Made by a program: the position numbers and the translations under genes. Below are positions 14,922 through 23,695 of a stretch of DNA of 64,000 bases, in pieces (the first letter of the stretch is position 1; every line of letters starts with the position of its first letter). The stretch spans positions 20,271 to 84,270 of the forward strand of contig CAYZPM010000009.1 in assembly GCA_964480365.1 (NCBI GenBank), written 5' to 3'. This stretch comes from CAIQPV01 sp964480365. GTDB lineage: Bacteria; Pseudomonadota; Gammaproteobacteria; Burkholderiales; Gallionellaceae. Under the pieces are notes generated by a model. It searched no databases. It was not told the origin of the DNA and worked only from the letters and a program-made list of their open reading frames with translations.

Positions 14922-15605
14922 TTATATGCTGCGATAGCGCGTCGGATCAGGCATTCCAGCCGTTTCGAAGCCCGCACGGCGCAAACGACAGGAGTCGCAT
15001 ACGCCGCACGCGTGCCCATCCTCGTCGGCTTGGTAACAAGATACCGTCTGGCTGTAGTCCACTCCAAGTTGCGCACCGCGTTGAACGATGTCAGCTTTGG
15101 ACAAATTCAGCAGGGGCGCGTGCAAGGTCAGGTGTTTGCCCTCAACCGCCGCCTTGGTGGCAAGGTTGGCCATGTGTTCGAATGCAGCAATGTATTCCGG
15201 ACGACAATCAGGATAGCCGGAATAGTCTACCGCATTCACTCCGATGAAGATGTCCTGCGCCTGCAAAACTTCCGCCCAAGCCAATGCCAGCGACAGCATG
15301 ATGGTGTTTCGCGCCGGGACGTAGGTTAGCGGGATGCCCGCTGAAGGTTGCACTGGCACGGCGATGTTTGCGTCAGTCAGGGCGGAGCCACCGAATGCGG
15401 TAAGGTCTACATGTATGACGCGGTGCTGCGCTGCTCCTAAGGTCTGTGCTACACGCTGCGCCGCTGCCAACTCGGCATGATGGCGCTGGCCATAGTCCAC
15501 ACTTAACGCGTGGCAAGCATAGCCTTGCTGCCGCGCCATCGCCAACACGGTGGCCGAATCCAGTCCGCCTGATAGCAACACTACTGCGTTTTGCTCAGCG
15601 CCCAT
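14922..15605 (-). CDS. queC: 7-cyano-7-deazaguanine synthase QueC
   Basis: QueC converts 7-carboxy-7-deazaguanine to preQ0 with ATP and ammonia in queuosine synthesis. The 227-residue protein has the PP-loop SGGLDSATVLA at the N-terminus, YVPARNTIMLS and NAVDYSGYPDCRPEY in the middle, and the zinc-binding cysteines CYQADEDGHACGVCDSC near the end. The ATG at 15605 has GGGG eight bases upstream; an ATG at 15611 adds two residues. Its start overlaps the end of queE, so the two are translationally coupled, and they form the tail of the tol-pal transcription unit. Confidence 0.95.
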   Translation of the reverse strand: MGAEQNAVVLLSGGLDSATVLAMARQQGYACHALSVDYGQRHHAELAAAQRVAQTLGAAQHRVIHVDLTAFGGSALTDANIAVPVQPSAGIPLTYVPARNTIMLSLALAWAEVLQAQDIFIGVNAVDYSGYPDCRPEYIAAFEHMANLATKAAVEGKHLTLHAPLLNLSKADIVQRGAQLGVDYSQTVSCYQADEDGHACGVCDSCRLRRAGFETAGMPDPTRYRSI

Positions 15606-16317
15606 GTTCATTGCCCCACAGCAACTTATGCAACTGCACTTGCATGCGCACTGGCAAATGGTCGCGCAATATCCACTCTGCCAATTCCGTGGGAGGCAGT
15701 TTGTCTTGCACGGGCGCAAACAGCACAGCGCACTTGCTGGCTAAATCATGTTCGTGCATCACTTGCCTTGCCCAGTCGTAATCGCCTTTATTGCACAGCA
15801 CAAACTTGATTTCGTCATGTGCATTTAGCGCGGCGAGATTGCTCCACAGGTTTTTTTCCATTTCGCCAGATGCAGGCGTTTTGATGTCCAGCACCTTCAT
15901 CACGCGCGTATCTACTTCACCCACATCGAGCGCGCCGCCGGTTTCCAGCGATACCTCGTAACCCGCATCACACAAGGCGCGCAGCAGGAGCAGGCAATTT
16001 TTCTGCGCCAGCGGTTCGCCACCGGTAACAGTCACGTAGCGTGCTTGATGATGTGCAACTTGTTCGAGGATTTGCGCAATGCTGATGTTTTGCCCGCCGC
16101 TGAACGCATAGCTTGTATCGCAATAAGTGCAACGTAACGGACAGCCGGTCAGACGTACGAACACCGTGGGCAGGCCCACGCGGCTGGTTTCGCCTTGCAA
16201 GGAATAGAAAATTTCACTGATGCGCAATTCCAATTCATTGGCGGCACTGCGTTGACTGCTTTGTTTCGCCTTCGAATTGAAATGAAATAACTGTGCGCTG
16301 GCAGAATGAGCGTGCAT
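15595..16317 (-). CDS. queE: 7-carboxy-7-deazaguanine synthase QueE
   Basis: QueE is a radical-SAM enzyme that rearranges 6-carboxytetrahydropterin to 7-carboxy-7-deazaguanine. ISEIFYSLQGETSRVGLPTV and the CxxxCxxC-type cluster in CPLRCTYCDTSYAF are diagnostic, and VTVTGGEPLAQKN binds SAM. The N-terminus is about 30 residues longer than usual (Ser/Gln-rich); no later Met precedes the conserved part, so the ATG at 16317 is kept. It starts 16 bases after cpoB ends. Confidence 0.93.
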   Translation of the reverse strand: MHAHSASAQLFHFNSKAKQSSQRSAANELELRISEIFYSLQGETSRVGLPTVFVRLTGCPLRCTYCDTSYAFSGGQNISIAQILEQVAHHQARYVTVTGGEPLAQKNCLLLLRALCDAGYEVSLETGGALDVGEVDTRVMKVLDIKTPASGEMEKNLWSNLAALNAHDEIKFVLCNKGDYDWARQVMHEHDLASKCAVLFAPVQDKLPPTELAEWILRDHLPVRMQVQLHKLLWGNEHGR

Positions 16318-16333
16318 GAAAAACGCGGCTGCC

Positions 16334-17080
16334 CTACTTGACCGTTGCTAAGCGTTTTTTGGCTTCGCTGGCAGCTTCGCTGCCGGGGTATTTGGCGATG
16401 AGTTGCTTGAGAACCTTCTTGGCGGCGGCGGCATTTTTGAGTTCTTGCTGACAGTCTGCAATGCCTAACATGGCTTCAGGCGCCTTCGGGCTGAAGGCAT
16501 ACTTACTCGTCAGCACTTGATAACTGCCCAGTGCATTCTGGTAATCGTTCAGCGCAAAATAAGCGGCGCCCAACTCATAATGGGCATTGGGCACATACAC
16601 CGACTCAGGAAAATTTTTCAGGAACTCCTGAAACGCACCGACGGCATCCTGATGCTTGCCCGCCGTGAACAAACCGTGCGCCGTTTCGTAAGCGCGATTT
16701 GCTGCCGAGGGATTATCCGCTACGGGGACATTGCTACTATCGACAGGAGGTTCAAAACGGCGCACTCGTGTATCCAGATCAATGTAAAAATCTTTCTGGC
16801 GCTTGTCCGCATCCTGCAAGTTGTGCATCAACTCTTCATTCAGCCCACGCAAGCTGCGCAATTCCGTGTTCAGGTTTTCGATCTGCGATTGCAGGTCGAG
16901 CATGGTGCGGGTTTGCTGGCTGTTGGTCTCTGCCTGTTTCTTGCCAGCGTCTTCCAGGCTGGAAACGCGTGCGCCAACTTGCTGTATCTGCTGCCGCGCC
17001 TCGTCGTCGTTGAACAGGCCCGCATGGGCCTGTCCTCCAACCAAACACAATCCGGCCAGCAGCAAGAAGCGCAACTTCAT
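16334..17080 (-). CDS. cpoB: Cell division coordinator CpoB (YbgF)
   Basis: CpoB links peptidoglycan synthesis by PBP1B with Tol-driven outer-membrane constriction. The 248-residue protein has a signal peptide (LLLAGLCLVGGQAHA), an N-terminal coiled coil at about 30-95 (QQVGARVSSLEDAGKKQAE, LDLQSQIENLNTELRSLRG) that mediates trimerisation, and C-terminal TPRs at about 128-245 (AYETAHGLFTAGKHQDAVGA, AHYELGAAYFALNDYQNALG). It is adjacent to pal (one base between them), the usual order. Confidence 0.93.
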   Translation of the reverse strand: MKLRFLLLAGLCLVGGQAHAGLFNDDEARQQIQQVGARVSSLEDAGKKQAETNSQQTRTMLDLQSQIENLNTELRSLRGLNEELMHNLQDADKRQKDFYIDLDTRVRRFEPPVDSSNVPVADNPSAANRAYETAHGLFTAGKHQDAVGAFQEFLKNFPESVYVPNAHYELGAAYFALNDYQNALGSYQVLTSKYAFSPKAPEAMLGIADCQQELKNAAAAKKVLKQLIAKYPGSEAASEAKKRLATVK

Positions 17081-17081
17081 G

Positions 17082-17603
17082 TTAGTGTGCGTTGTAGTTC
17101 AGATCGGTACGGCGGTTTTCTTTCCAGCACTTCTCTTCATGGCAAGCTAACTTGGGCTTCTCTTCGCCATAACTGATGGTTTCGATCTGGCTTTCCTTGG
17201 CTCCGCCCACCAGCAACAATTGCTTCACGCCATCGGCACGGCGCTGTCCCAAGGCGAGGTTGTATTCGTCACTGCCGCGCTCATCGCAATTACCTTCCAG
17301 ACGCACCTTGCGGTTAGCATGTTCGCTCAGGTATTTGGAATGCGCCTCCACGATGGGCTTGTCGGCATCCTGCACTACAGACACATCGAACGGATAATAT
17401 ACGCTACGTTTGGCCAAAATGCTGTTTGGGTCATTCAAGGGGTCAACTGCCACCGGAGCAGGGGCAGCAACCGGTGCTGGCGCAGCCTTGGGCGCTTCGG
17501 CAACCGGAGCGGGCTTGGCTTCAGCCACAGGCTCCTTCGGTTTCTCGCTGGCGCAAGCAGACAACAAACTAACCAACAAAATACTGATCGCTAATTTTTT
17601 CAT
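17082..17603 (-). CDS. pal: Peptidoglycan-associated lipoprotein Pal
   Basis: Pal anchors the outer membrane to peptidoglycan. The 173-residue precursor has a lipoprotein signal ending in LLSAC (lipobox, Cys lipidated), an Ala/Pro/Lys-rich linker at about 20-55, and an OmpA-like domain with YYPFDVSVV, VRLEGNCDERGSDEYNLALG, QRRADGVKQLL and the terminal ENRRTDLNY. AAAGGG upstream supports the ATG at 17603 rather than the frame start at 17648. It lies between tolB and cpoB as usual. Confidence 0.96.
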   Translation of the reverse strand: MKKLAISILLVSLLSACASEKPKEPVAEAKPAPVAEAPKAAPAPVAAPAPVAVDPLNDPNSILAKRSVYYPFDVSVVQDADKPIVEAHSKYLSEHANRKVRLEGNCDERGSDEYNLALGQRRADGVKQLLLVGGAKESQIETISYGEEKPKLACHEEKCWKENRRTDLNYNAH

Positions 17604-17617
17604 GATGTACCCTTTGC

Positions 17618-18898
17618 TTAAAATAATTGTTTGAGGAAAGGCCCCCACATCGGGTCGCGAATATCACCAGCCTGTGGGGACATCTTTTGTTTTACTCTAC
17701 CATCGCTAGACACAGTTGCCAATATACCACGACCCTGTACCTCTGTGGCAAACAGGATCAACTTGCCATTCGGGGCAAAGCTAGGCTTTTTCTCCCACCC
17801 CCCATCTGTCAATACCTGTAACTGCTTAGTTTGAAAATCTTCGGTGGCGATGTAGAACCGGCCATTGTTCCAGTTCGAAAACACAAAGCTCTTTCCGTCC
17901 GGGCTATGACGCGGCGAGAAATTATTACCTCCTTCAAAGGTCAGGCGCTCGGCTTCCCCTCCATCTGTCGGCATCCGGTATATCTGTACACTGCCACCCC
18001 GATCCGAAGCGAATATCAGGCTTTGTCCATCCGGTGAAAAATTCGGCTCGGTATCAATTACGCCGTTGAACGTGATTTGGTGCAAGCCGGTTCCATCCGG
18101 TCGCACCAGATAGATATGCGCCCCCCCATCACGGGTTAGCACAATGGCAAGTTGGCGTCCGTCCGGCGACCATGCCGGAGCACTGTTGCTGCCGCGAAAA
18201 TTTGCCACTGCCACGCGTTGATTGGTAAGCAAAGATTGCACATACACCACCGCATGCTCTTGTTCGAAAGTCACATAGGCGAGATGGCTGCCATCGGGTG
18301 ACCACGCCGGCGACATGATGGGCGCATTGGCCGACAGAACGGTTTGTTCGCCGTAACCATCGCTATCCGCCACCACCAGCCGGTTGTTTTTTCCTTGACG
18401 GTTGACATAGACGATACGCGTGCTGAATACGCCTGCATCGCCGGTAAGTTTTTCGAAGATCATGTCCGCTATCCGATGGGCGATAGCACGTATCTGGTCG
18501 CTCTTGGCGGAGACCGCCTGTCCGGTCAATTCGGTCTGTCTAACAGCATCCAGCAGGCGGAACTTTACCGCGATGTGGCCATTAGGCTGATCCTCCACGC
18601 TGCCGATAGACAAAGCATCTGTTCCTGCCCAGTCAGCGTACACCACCTCGCTCGGTTCGTGCGGCGTCTTGCCTGCAGGGTCAACCAGACGGAACAACCC
18701 GCTACGCAGCAAATCCGACGACACAATGTTGCTAATGCTCTGAGGCAGTTTCTCTTCGCCCGCAAATGGCACGATAGAGATGGGAATCTGATGCTCACCC
18801 GCTCCGGTAATTTCGATGTCCAGATCAGCACGCGCAGGCAATGCGGCGCAAAGCAAAATCAGCCAGCAAAAATTACGTAGCAAATTAATTCCTCTCAT
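17618..18898 (-). CDS. tolB: Tol-Pal protein TolB
   Basis: TolB is the periplasmic beta-propeller that binds Pal and the TolA system. The 426-residue precursor has a signal peptide (FCWLILLCAALPARA), an N-terminal alpha/beta domain (IPISIVPFAGEEKLPQSISN, LLRSGLFRLVD) and propeller repeats with the recurrent SPDG motif (AWSPDGSHLAYV, AWSPDGRQLAIV, NFSPDGQSLIFASDRGG, RHSPDGKSFVFS). The C-terminus DPMWGPFL is typical. It is spaced three bases from tolA. Confidence 0.96.
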   Translation of the reverse strand: MRGINLLRNFCWLILLCAALPARADLDIEITGAGEHQIPISIVPFAGEEKLPQSISNIVSSDLLRSGLFRLVDPAGKTPHEPSEVVYADWAGTDALSIGSVEDQPNGHIAVKFRLLDAVRQTELTGQAVSAKSDQIRAIAHRIADMIFEKLTGDAGVFSTRIVYVNRQGKNNRLVVADSDGYGEQTVLSANAPIMSPAWSPDGSHLAYVTFEQEHAVVYVQSLLTNQRVAVANFRGSNSAPAWSPDGRQLAIVLTRDGGAHIYLVRPDGTGLHQITFNGVIDTEPNFSPDGQSLIFASDRGGSVQIYRMPTDGGEAERLTFEGGNNFSPRHSPDGKSFVFSNWNNGRFYIATEDFQTKQLQVLTDGGWEKKPSFAPNGKLILFATEVQGRGILATVSSDGRVKQKMSPQAGDIRDPMWGPFLKQLF

Positions 18899-18901
18899 TA
18901 A

Positions 18902-19624
18902 CTATTCCTTTTCCTTTGGGGTAAAATCGAGATGCAGTACACGAAATCGGTTAAACAGCGATACATCTGGCGGCAACGGTAAGGGCTGCGCTTTTGAGAT
19001 AGCACGCTCCACCGCATCGTCATAAGCGATACTTCCGCTCGGCTTGATCAATTTGACACTCAGCACCGTGCCGCCGGGTATCAATATCACATCAAATTTC
19101 GCCTGCGCATCGTCCGGTACATCCGGCGGCATCACGATATTGCGGCGTATCTTGGCCGTGATCAATCCTATATATTTCCCAACCTCGTTAGTGATGGCCG
19201 CTGCCGCCGCTGCGGCCTGCGTCGCGCGCGCTTCATCTTGTGCGGCTTGCGCCGCCTGCGCCTTCCTATCCATCCGAACCGACTCAGCTTGTTTCGGCTG
19301 AACCGGCTTGTTTTCTACAGGCTTCGCAGGTTTGGGCGGTTTAATTTTCGGTTTTTTCTTGTCAACCAACTCAATGTCGGCTTTCGGCGGCACCACAGGT
19401 TCGTCCAATTTTTGCTGCTCCACCGGCGGAGGCGCCACTTTAACCGGTTCAACCTGCGGCGCGGGCAAACTATCCCAAATATCCACCACCATACCCTGCG
19501 GCTGCTCGTTGTGCCAATTAACGCCAAAATACAGCAACGCAAAAAATGCTCCGTGCACCAACAGCGCCAACACTCCCGCAGGCAGTTTATAAGGCTCCGA
19601 ATACGAATAGGTGAGTGTGCTCAT
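18902..19624 (-). CDS. tolA: Tol-Pal protein TolA
   Basis: TolA spans inner membrane and periplasm to couple TolQR energy to Pal/TolB. The 240-residue protein has a single N-terminal membrane helix (GVLALLVHGAFFALLYFGV), a Pro/Lys-rich and then Ala-rich linker (about 45-140, AQAAQAAQDEARATQAAAAA) and a C-terminal TonB-like domain (RRNIVMPPDVPDDAQAKFDV, LPLPPDVSLFNRFRVLHLDF). It is shorter than E. coli TolA, as is common in betaproteobacteria. It overlaps tolR by four bases. Confidence 0.93.
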   Translation of the reverse strand: MSTLTYSYSEPYKLPAGVLALLVHGAFFALLYFGVNWHNEQPQGMVVDIWDSLPAPQVEPVKVAPPPVEQQKLDEPVVPPKADIELVDKKKPKIKPPKPAKPVENKPVQPKQAESVRMDRKAQAAQAAQDEARATQAAAAAAAITNEVGKYIGLITAKIRRNIVMPPDVPDDAQAKFDVILIPGGTVLSVKLIKPSGSIAYDDAVERAISKAQPLPLPPDVSLFNRFRVLHLDFTPKEKE

Positions 19625-20046
19625 TTGCCCTTGGTTTGCACCAGCAACCCAACTTTCTTGATTTGCTGCTTCTGCAATACATCCATCACCTTGATCACTT
19701 CTTCATAGCGCACATTCTTGTCGGCGGAAATCACCACCGACTGCTCCGCATTCTGCTCCTGCTTCTGCTTCAGCAATGCGACCAGCTCTGTGCTCGATAC
19801 CTCCTGCTCCTGGCCGCTATTGCTGAGGTCGCGTAGCGCCAGCGTGGTGTCCTTCTTGATAACCACCACCAGCGGCGCGACAGGTGGGGCGAGCGACTTG
19901 CCCACGCTGGGCAAATCGATCTGCCCTGGATTCATCAGCGGCGCAGTTATCATGAATATCACCAGCAGCACCAGCATCACGTCGATGTAAGGCACAACGT
20001 TGATCTGGCTCATCGGTTTGAGAGCGGAGCGGCGGGCGTAGCTCAT
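19621..20046 (-). CDS. tolR: Tol-Pal protein TolR
   Basis: TolR with TolQ forms the proton channel of the Tol motor. The 141-residue protein has one N-terminal membrane helix with the essential Asp (NVVPYIDVMLVLLVIFMITA) and a periplasmic ExbD-like domain (QIDLPSVGKSLAPP, VVISADKNVRYEEVIKVMDV). It overlaps tolQ and tolA by four bases each, which indicates translational coupling. Confidence 0.95.
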   Translation of the reverse strand: MSYARRSALKPMSQINVVPYIDVMLVLLVIFMITAPLMNPGQIDLPSVGKSLAPPVAPLVVVIKKDTTLALRDLSNSGQEQEVSSTELVALLKQKQEQNAEQSVVISADKNVRYEEVIKVMDVLQKQQIKKVGLLVQTKGK

Positions 20047-20717
20047 GGCTGGCGTTGCAACACGTTGGAAAACTCTTCCATAAAACTCTCGAAACGCGAG
20101 GACAACCGAGTGATGTCATACGCATAACGATTGTATGCCACCACCGCCGGAATCGCGGCGAACAGACCCATAGCGGTAGCGACTAACGCCTCGGCAATGC
20201 CGGGCGCAACGTGGGCTAGCGTGGCCTGTCCGACATTGGCCAAGCCACGGAACGCATTCATGATGCCCCACACTGTGCCGAACAAGCCGACGTATGGACT
20301 CACCGAACCGACCGTGGCAAGGAACGACAAATGCGATTCGAGATTATCCATCTCGCGTTGGTAAGTGGCCCGCATGGCGCGGCGCACACCATCCATCACC
20401 GCGCTGATATCCATCCCCGATTTCTTTTTCAGCTTTACGAATTCGGCAAACCCGGCGGCAAAAATTCGTGACATGCTGCCTGCTTCATCGCTCGATACTC
20501 CGGAATTCTGGTACAGCCGATTGAGGTCGGACTGGCTCCAGAACAACTCCTCGAACTCCTCGCTCTGCTTAACCGCCAACCTGACGGAAAACATCTTGAG
20601 AAAGATGTACCACCACGACATCAGCGAAACCAGCAGCAGCAACCCCATCACCAGTTGCACCAGCACGCTGGCGTTCTGAATCATATGCACAAACGACAAA
20701 TCCTGTACCAAGTCCAT
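20043..20717 (-). CDS. tolQ: Tol-Pal protein TolQ
   Basis: TolQ is the polytopic MotA/ExbB-like subunit of the Tol proton channel. The 224-residue protein has three membrane segments (ASVLVQLVMGLLLLVSLMSW; FLATVGSVSPYVGLFGTVWG; LVATAMGLFAAIPAVVAYN) with the conserved pore-lining regions. The ATG at 20717 has GGAAAG eight bases upstream, formed by the end of ybgC; an ATG at 20732 lies inside ybgC and is less likely. It begins three bases after ybgC. Confidence 0.94.
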   Translation of the reverse strand: MDLVQDLSFVHMIQNASVLVQLVMGLLLLVSLMSWWYIFLKMFSVRLAVKQSEEFEELFWSQSDLNRLYQNSGVSSDEAGSMSRIFAAGFAEFVKLKKKSGMDISAVMDGVRRAMRATYQREMDNLESHLSFLATVGSVSPYVGLFGTVWGIMNAFRGLANVGQATLAHVAPGIAEALVATAMGLFAAIPAVVAYNRYAYDITRLSSRFESFMEEFSNVLQRQP

Positions 20718-20719
20718 AT

Positions 20720-21133
20720 TCACACTTTCCATTGCTCACGCAATACTTCCGGCACACTTACCGGCTTGAAATTATCCATCGCCACGCACACCAGATGAAT
20801 TTCCGCTTCCACCAACATCTCCTTGCCTCGCATTACATTTTGCAGCAAGACCACGCGGCTGCGACCCGTTTCCTTGATCTGCGCGGTGACGCTTAGCAAA
20901 TCATCCAGCAGTGCAGGCTTGAGATAATCCAGTTTGAGCGAACGAACTACAAACGCCACACCGAATTCCTTCATCAACCCGCCATTGCTGTAGCCGTAAC
21001 GCTCGCGTAACCATTCAGTCCGCGCCCGCTCCAAAAAGTTCACATAACTGGCGTGATATACCACCCCACCTGCGTCAGTGTCCTGAAAATATACACGAAT
21101 CGGCAAACTGTAAATATGCGGATGCTTACTCAT
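20720..21133 (-). CDS. ybgC: Acyl-CoA thioesterase YbgC
   Basis: A 137-residue hot-dog thioesterase of the Tol-Pal-associated YbgC family, which hydrolyses short-chain acyl-CoA or acyl-ACP. YFQDTDAGGVVYHASYVNFL contains the catalytic Asp and the conserved GGVVYHxxY segment, followed by ERARTEWLR. The ATG at 21133 overlaps the end of ruvB (ATGAGTAA) and has AAGGAA upstream; a longer frame from 21193 inside ruvB is rejected. Confidence 0.93.
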   Translation of the reverse strand: MSKHPHIYSLPIRVYFQDTDAGGVVYHASYVNFLERARTEWLRERYGYSNGGLMKEFGVAFVVRSLKLDYLKPALLDDLLSVTAQIKETGRSRVVLLQNVMRGKEMLVEAEIHLVCVAMDNFKPVSVPEVLREQWKV

Positions 21134-22181
21134 CCCATAATTCCTTGTTATGCGCATTGCGCGGCTGTACCAGACCGAAGTGTTGGTATGCATTCGCGGT
21201 GGCGACCCTTCCGCGCGATGTGCGCTGCAAATAGCCCTGCTGAATCAAATAAGGTTCCAGCACATCTTCGATGGTGTCGCGCTCCTCGCCTATTGCTGCC
21301 GCGAGGTTATCCACGCCGACCGGGCCACCGGCGAATTTCTCGATCACTGTTTGCAATAGTTTCCTGTCCATCACGTCCAGACCCTGCGCATCCACGTCCA
21401 ACATAGTCAACGCGGCATCGGCGACTTCTCGTGTAGCTTCGCCATTCGCTCTCACTTCGGCAAAGTCACGCACGCGGCGCAGCAAACGGTTGGCGATGCG
21501 CGGGGTACCACGCGAACGCTTGGCAATTTCCAGCGCACCTTCTGGCGAGATCGGCAACTCCAGCAAACCGGAGGAGCGGGTGACAATCCGCTGCAATTCG
21601 GTGACAGTGTAAAACTCCAGCCTCGCCACAATGCCGAAACGGTCGCGCAACGGGTTGGTCAACATCCCGGCGCGGGTGGTCGCGCCCACCAGCGTAAACG
21701 GCGGCAAGTCCAGCTTCACCGAACGCGCCGCCGGGCCTTCGCCGATCATGATGTCGATCTGGTAATCCTCCAGCGCGGGGTAGAGGATTTCTTCCACCAC
21801 GGGTGAGAGACGGTGTATCTCGTCGATGAATAACACGTCATTTGGTTCGAGGTTGGTCAGCAGGGCTGCAAGGTCGCCCGCACGCTCCAGCACCGGGCCG
21901 GAAGTGTGGCGCAGGTTGACGCCCATCTCGCGCGCAATAATGTGCGCCAGCGTGGTCTTGCCCAGCCCCGGCGGGCCGAACAGCAGCACATGGTCGAGCG
22001 GTTCTTTTCTTTTGCGCGCGGCCTCGATAAAGATGGAAAGCTGTCCGCGTATCTTTTCCTGCCCGACATATTCGTCCAGATGCTTGGGGCGTAGCGCGCG
22101 CTCCAGCGCCTCCTCCTGATGAGAGACTGGGGTGGCCGCAATGAGGCGCGGTTCTGCGGTAAGGTTATCGCCGTGGATCAT
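21126..22181 (-). CDS. ruvB: Holliday junction branch-migration ATPase RuvB
   Basis: RuvB is the hexameric AAA+ motor that drives branch migration with RuvA. The 351-residue protein has LRPKHLDEYVGQEKIRGQL, Walker A GPPGLGKTTLAHI, Walker B LFIDEIHRLSP, sensor 1 VGATTRAGML with the arginine finger PLRDRFGIV, and the C-terminal winged helix (DTIEDVLEPYLIQQGYLQRT). It overlaps ruvA by four bases (ATGA) and ybgC by eight. Confidence 0.97.
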   Translation of the reverse strand: MIHGDNLTAEPRLIAATPVSHQEEALERALRPKHLDEYVGQEKIRGQLSIFIEAARKRKEPLDHVLLFGPPGLGKTTLAHIIAREMGVNLRHTSGPVLERAGDLAALLTNLEPNDVLFIDEIHRLSPVVEEILYPALEDYQIDIMIGEGPAARSVKLDLPPFTLVGATTRAGMLTNPLRDRFGIVARLEFYTVTELQRIVTRSSGLLELPISPEGALEIAKRSRGTPRIANRLLRRVRDFAEVRANGEATREVADAALTMLDVDAQGLDVMDRKLLQTVIEKFAGGPVGVDNLAAAIGEERDTIEDVLEPYLIQQGYLQRTSRGRVATANAYQHFGLVQPRNAHNKELWDE

Positions 22182-22759
22182 GCTTTGGATAATAACTTAA
22201 GCGCTTGGCGAATGCCGTCCGAAACGCTGGCATCTTTGGGCAACTGTTTGAAAGCCCAATCCGCTTCCTTCTCGTTGTAGCCCAGTGCCTGTAGAGCGTT
22301 CACGATGTCGTTGCTTGATGAAGAAACAGCCGCACTCTGAGTAACATTCGCGCCAGTCACTACAAACTTGCCTTGCAATTCCAGCAGAAGCCGCTCGGCG
22401 GTTTTTTTCCCCACACCGGGAATCTTGGTCAGTCGTCCGACTTCCTTGTTCGCCACAGCAGAGGCAAGATCGTTCAGGCTCAAACCTGATAGTACGGAAA
22501 GAGCAAGCTTAGGCCCAACACCGCTAATTTTGAGTAACTGACGAAAGGCCAATCGCTCGTCATTACTCAAGAAACCGTACAACAAATGCGCATCTTCGCG
22601 CACGATAAGCTGGGTGTGTAGCACCACTATTTCATTCAATGCGGGCAGGTTATAAAACGTACTCATCGGCACGTCCAGTTCATAGCCCACTCCCTGCACG
22701 TCCAGCAAAATTTGAGGAGGATTTTTTTCCAGCAGGATGCCGGACAATCGACCAATCAT
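22178..22759 (-). CDS. ruvA: Holliday junction binding protein RuvA
   Basis: RuvA tetramers bind the four-way junction and load RuvB. The 193-residue protein has the N-terminal OB fold (MIGRLSGILLEKNPPQILLD, VGYELDVPMSTF), two helix-hairpin-helix motifs (ISGVGPKLALSVLSGL; IPGVGKKTAERLLLEL) and the C-terminal RuvB-contacting domain (DIVNALQALGYNEKEAD). GAGGGA before the ATG at 22759 fixes the start. In most relatives ruvC lies directly upstream, but here a restriction-modification pair separates them. Confidence 0.96.
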   Translation of the reverse strand: MIGRLSGILLEKNPPQILLDVQGVGYELDVPMSTFYNLPALNEIVVLHTQLIVREDAHLLYGFLSNDERLAFRQLLKISGVGPKLALSVLSGLSLNDLASAVANKEVGRLTKIPGVGKKTAERLLLELQGKFVVTGANVTQSAAVSSSSNDIVNALQALGYNEKEADWAFKQLPKDASVSDGIRQALKLLSKA

Positions 22760-22802
22760 TTCAAGTCCCTCATATAAATTTGCTGTGCGACCCAATAAGT
22801 AT

Positions 22803-23693
22803 TCATTTGATGTTCAGTATTTCACGAATTTTGTTATCAAGTTCATTTCCAGCAGGTAGATTTGGCCCCGAGATAAATCTGGCAGCTAATTCATTTAGCT
22901 TGAATCGCACGACCCTGTTCCTGACAAGTTTTCTAATATGCCCATGCGGAACAGGGTCACCCAAGTCGTAGGTAAATACCGAAATTACATCTTTTCCAGA
23001 AACATCCTCAGTGGGTATGTCGGAACCAATGATTTCTTCAAAACGCTGGTAAACAGGCTCAGGCACGATAAAGAACAAGCCGTTTTTCACAAGTAACGAT
23101 TTCGAGTACACAAGACTTTTGCGGATAATTTGCGGCATCAGCCGCTTGTGAACATTGGCCCAATTCAATCCATGAGCGGACGGAGGAATGACCGGTTTTT
23201 TGTCCCGTGCGGCATACCATGCATCACGGTAGTTTCCGGTAATGTCTATACTCTGGACCTCAATGCCAACGTATTCCATCAATTTGCCATTTTTGATATG
23301 GGCAAGCACCCAATCCATGCTCATTTTGCTCAGCTTAACTTCCCTGCCGGAGTTCTGGCCCAATGCCACAACGCAATTAAGTGAATTGCTTTCCTTTTTG
23401 AGATATTCATCGAACAGCATGAACGGAAGCTTGCCAAATACATCCTCTGACACATGCCTTATTGTTTCGTAATTGTTGGCGTACAAACGATTGGGGCAGA
23501 TGATTACATCTTGCCCCGCATTGGACACCGAACAAGTTCCATAACAAATCGTGTTCGTGTGATCGAACTTGGTACAAGCGCGTCCCAAAAATGGGCAAGC
23601 ACTCAAGCCCCAGAATTTTCTGGCTTTCGACGTGATGTCATTAGGCGCATGGCCGAACACCTCAATCAAACTACGGGGATTGTTTTTGCCCAT
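22803..23693 (-). CDS. NotI-family restriction endonuclease
   Basis: A 296-residue protein. Its N-terminal region has a cysteine cluster (Cys33, 40, 50, 54, 66 in CPFLGRACTKFDHTN, GTCSVS and IICPNRLY) like the iron-binding Cys4 fold of NotI. Residues 127-147 give a PD-(D/E)xK-like site in the NotI variant with Gln as last residue: Asp127 (MDWVLA) and IEVQSID (Glu145, Gln147). NotI cuts GCGGCCGC; the specificity here is unknown. The gene starts two bases after a C5-methyltransferase gene, the expected partner. It appears more AT-rich than the flanking ruv genes, a sign of transfer. Confidence 0.78.
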   Translation of the reverse strand: MGKNNPRSLIEVFGHAPNDITSKARKFWGLSACPFLGRACTKFDHTNTICYGTCSVSNAGQDVIICPNRLYANNYETIRHVSEDVFGKLPFMLFDEYLKKESNSLNCVVALGQNSGREVKLSKMSMDWVLAHIKNGKLMEYVGIEVQSIDITGNYRDAWYAARDKKPVIPPSAHGLNWANVHKRLMPQIIRKSLVYSKSLLVKNGLFFIVPEPVYQRFEEIIGSDIPTEDVSGKDVISVFTYDLGDPVPHGHIRKLVRNRVVRFKLNELAARFISGPNLPAGNELDNKIREILNIK

Positions 23694-23695
23694 TT

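Noticed and set aside
16517..17176. Long plus-strand frame of 219 codons
   Set aside because: It is antisense to the certain cpoB gene and shows no family features or ribosome site; a GC-biased shadow frame.
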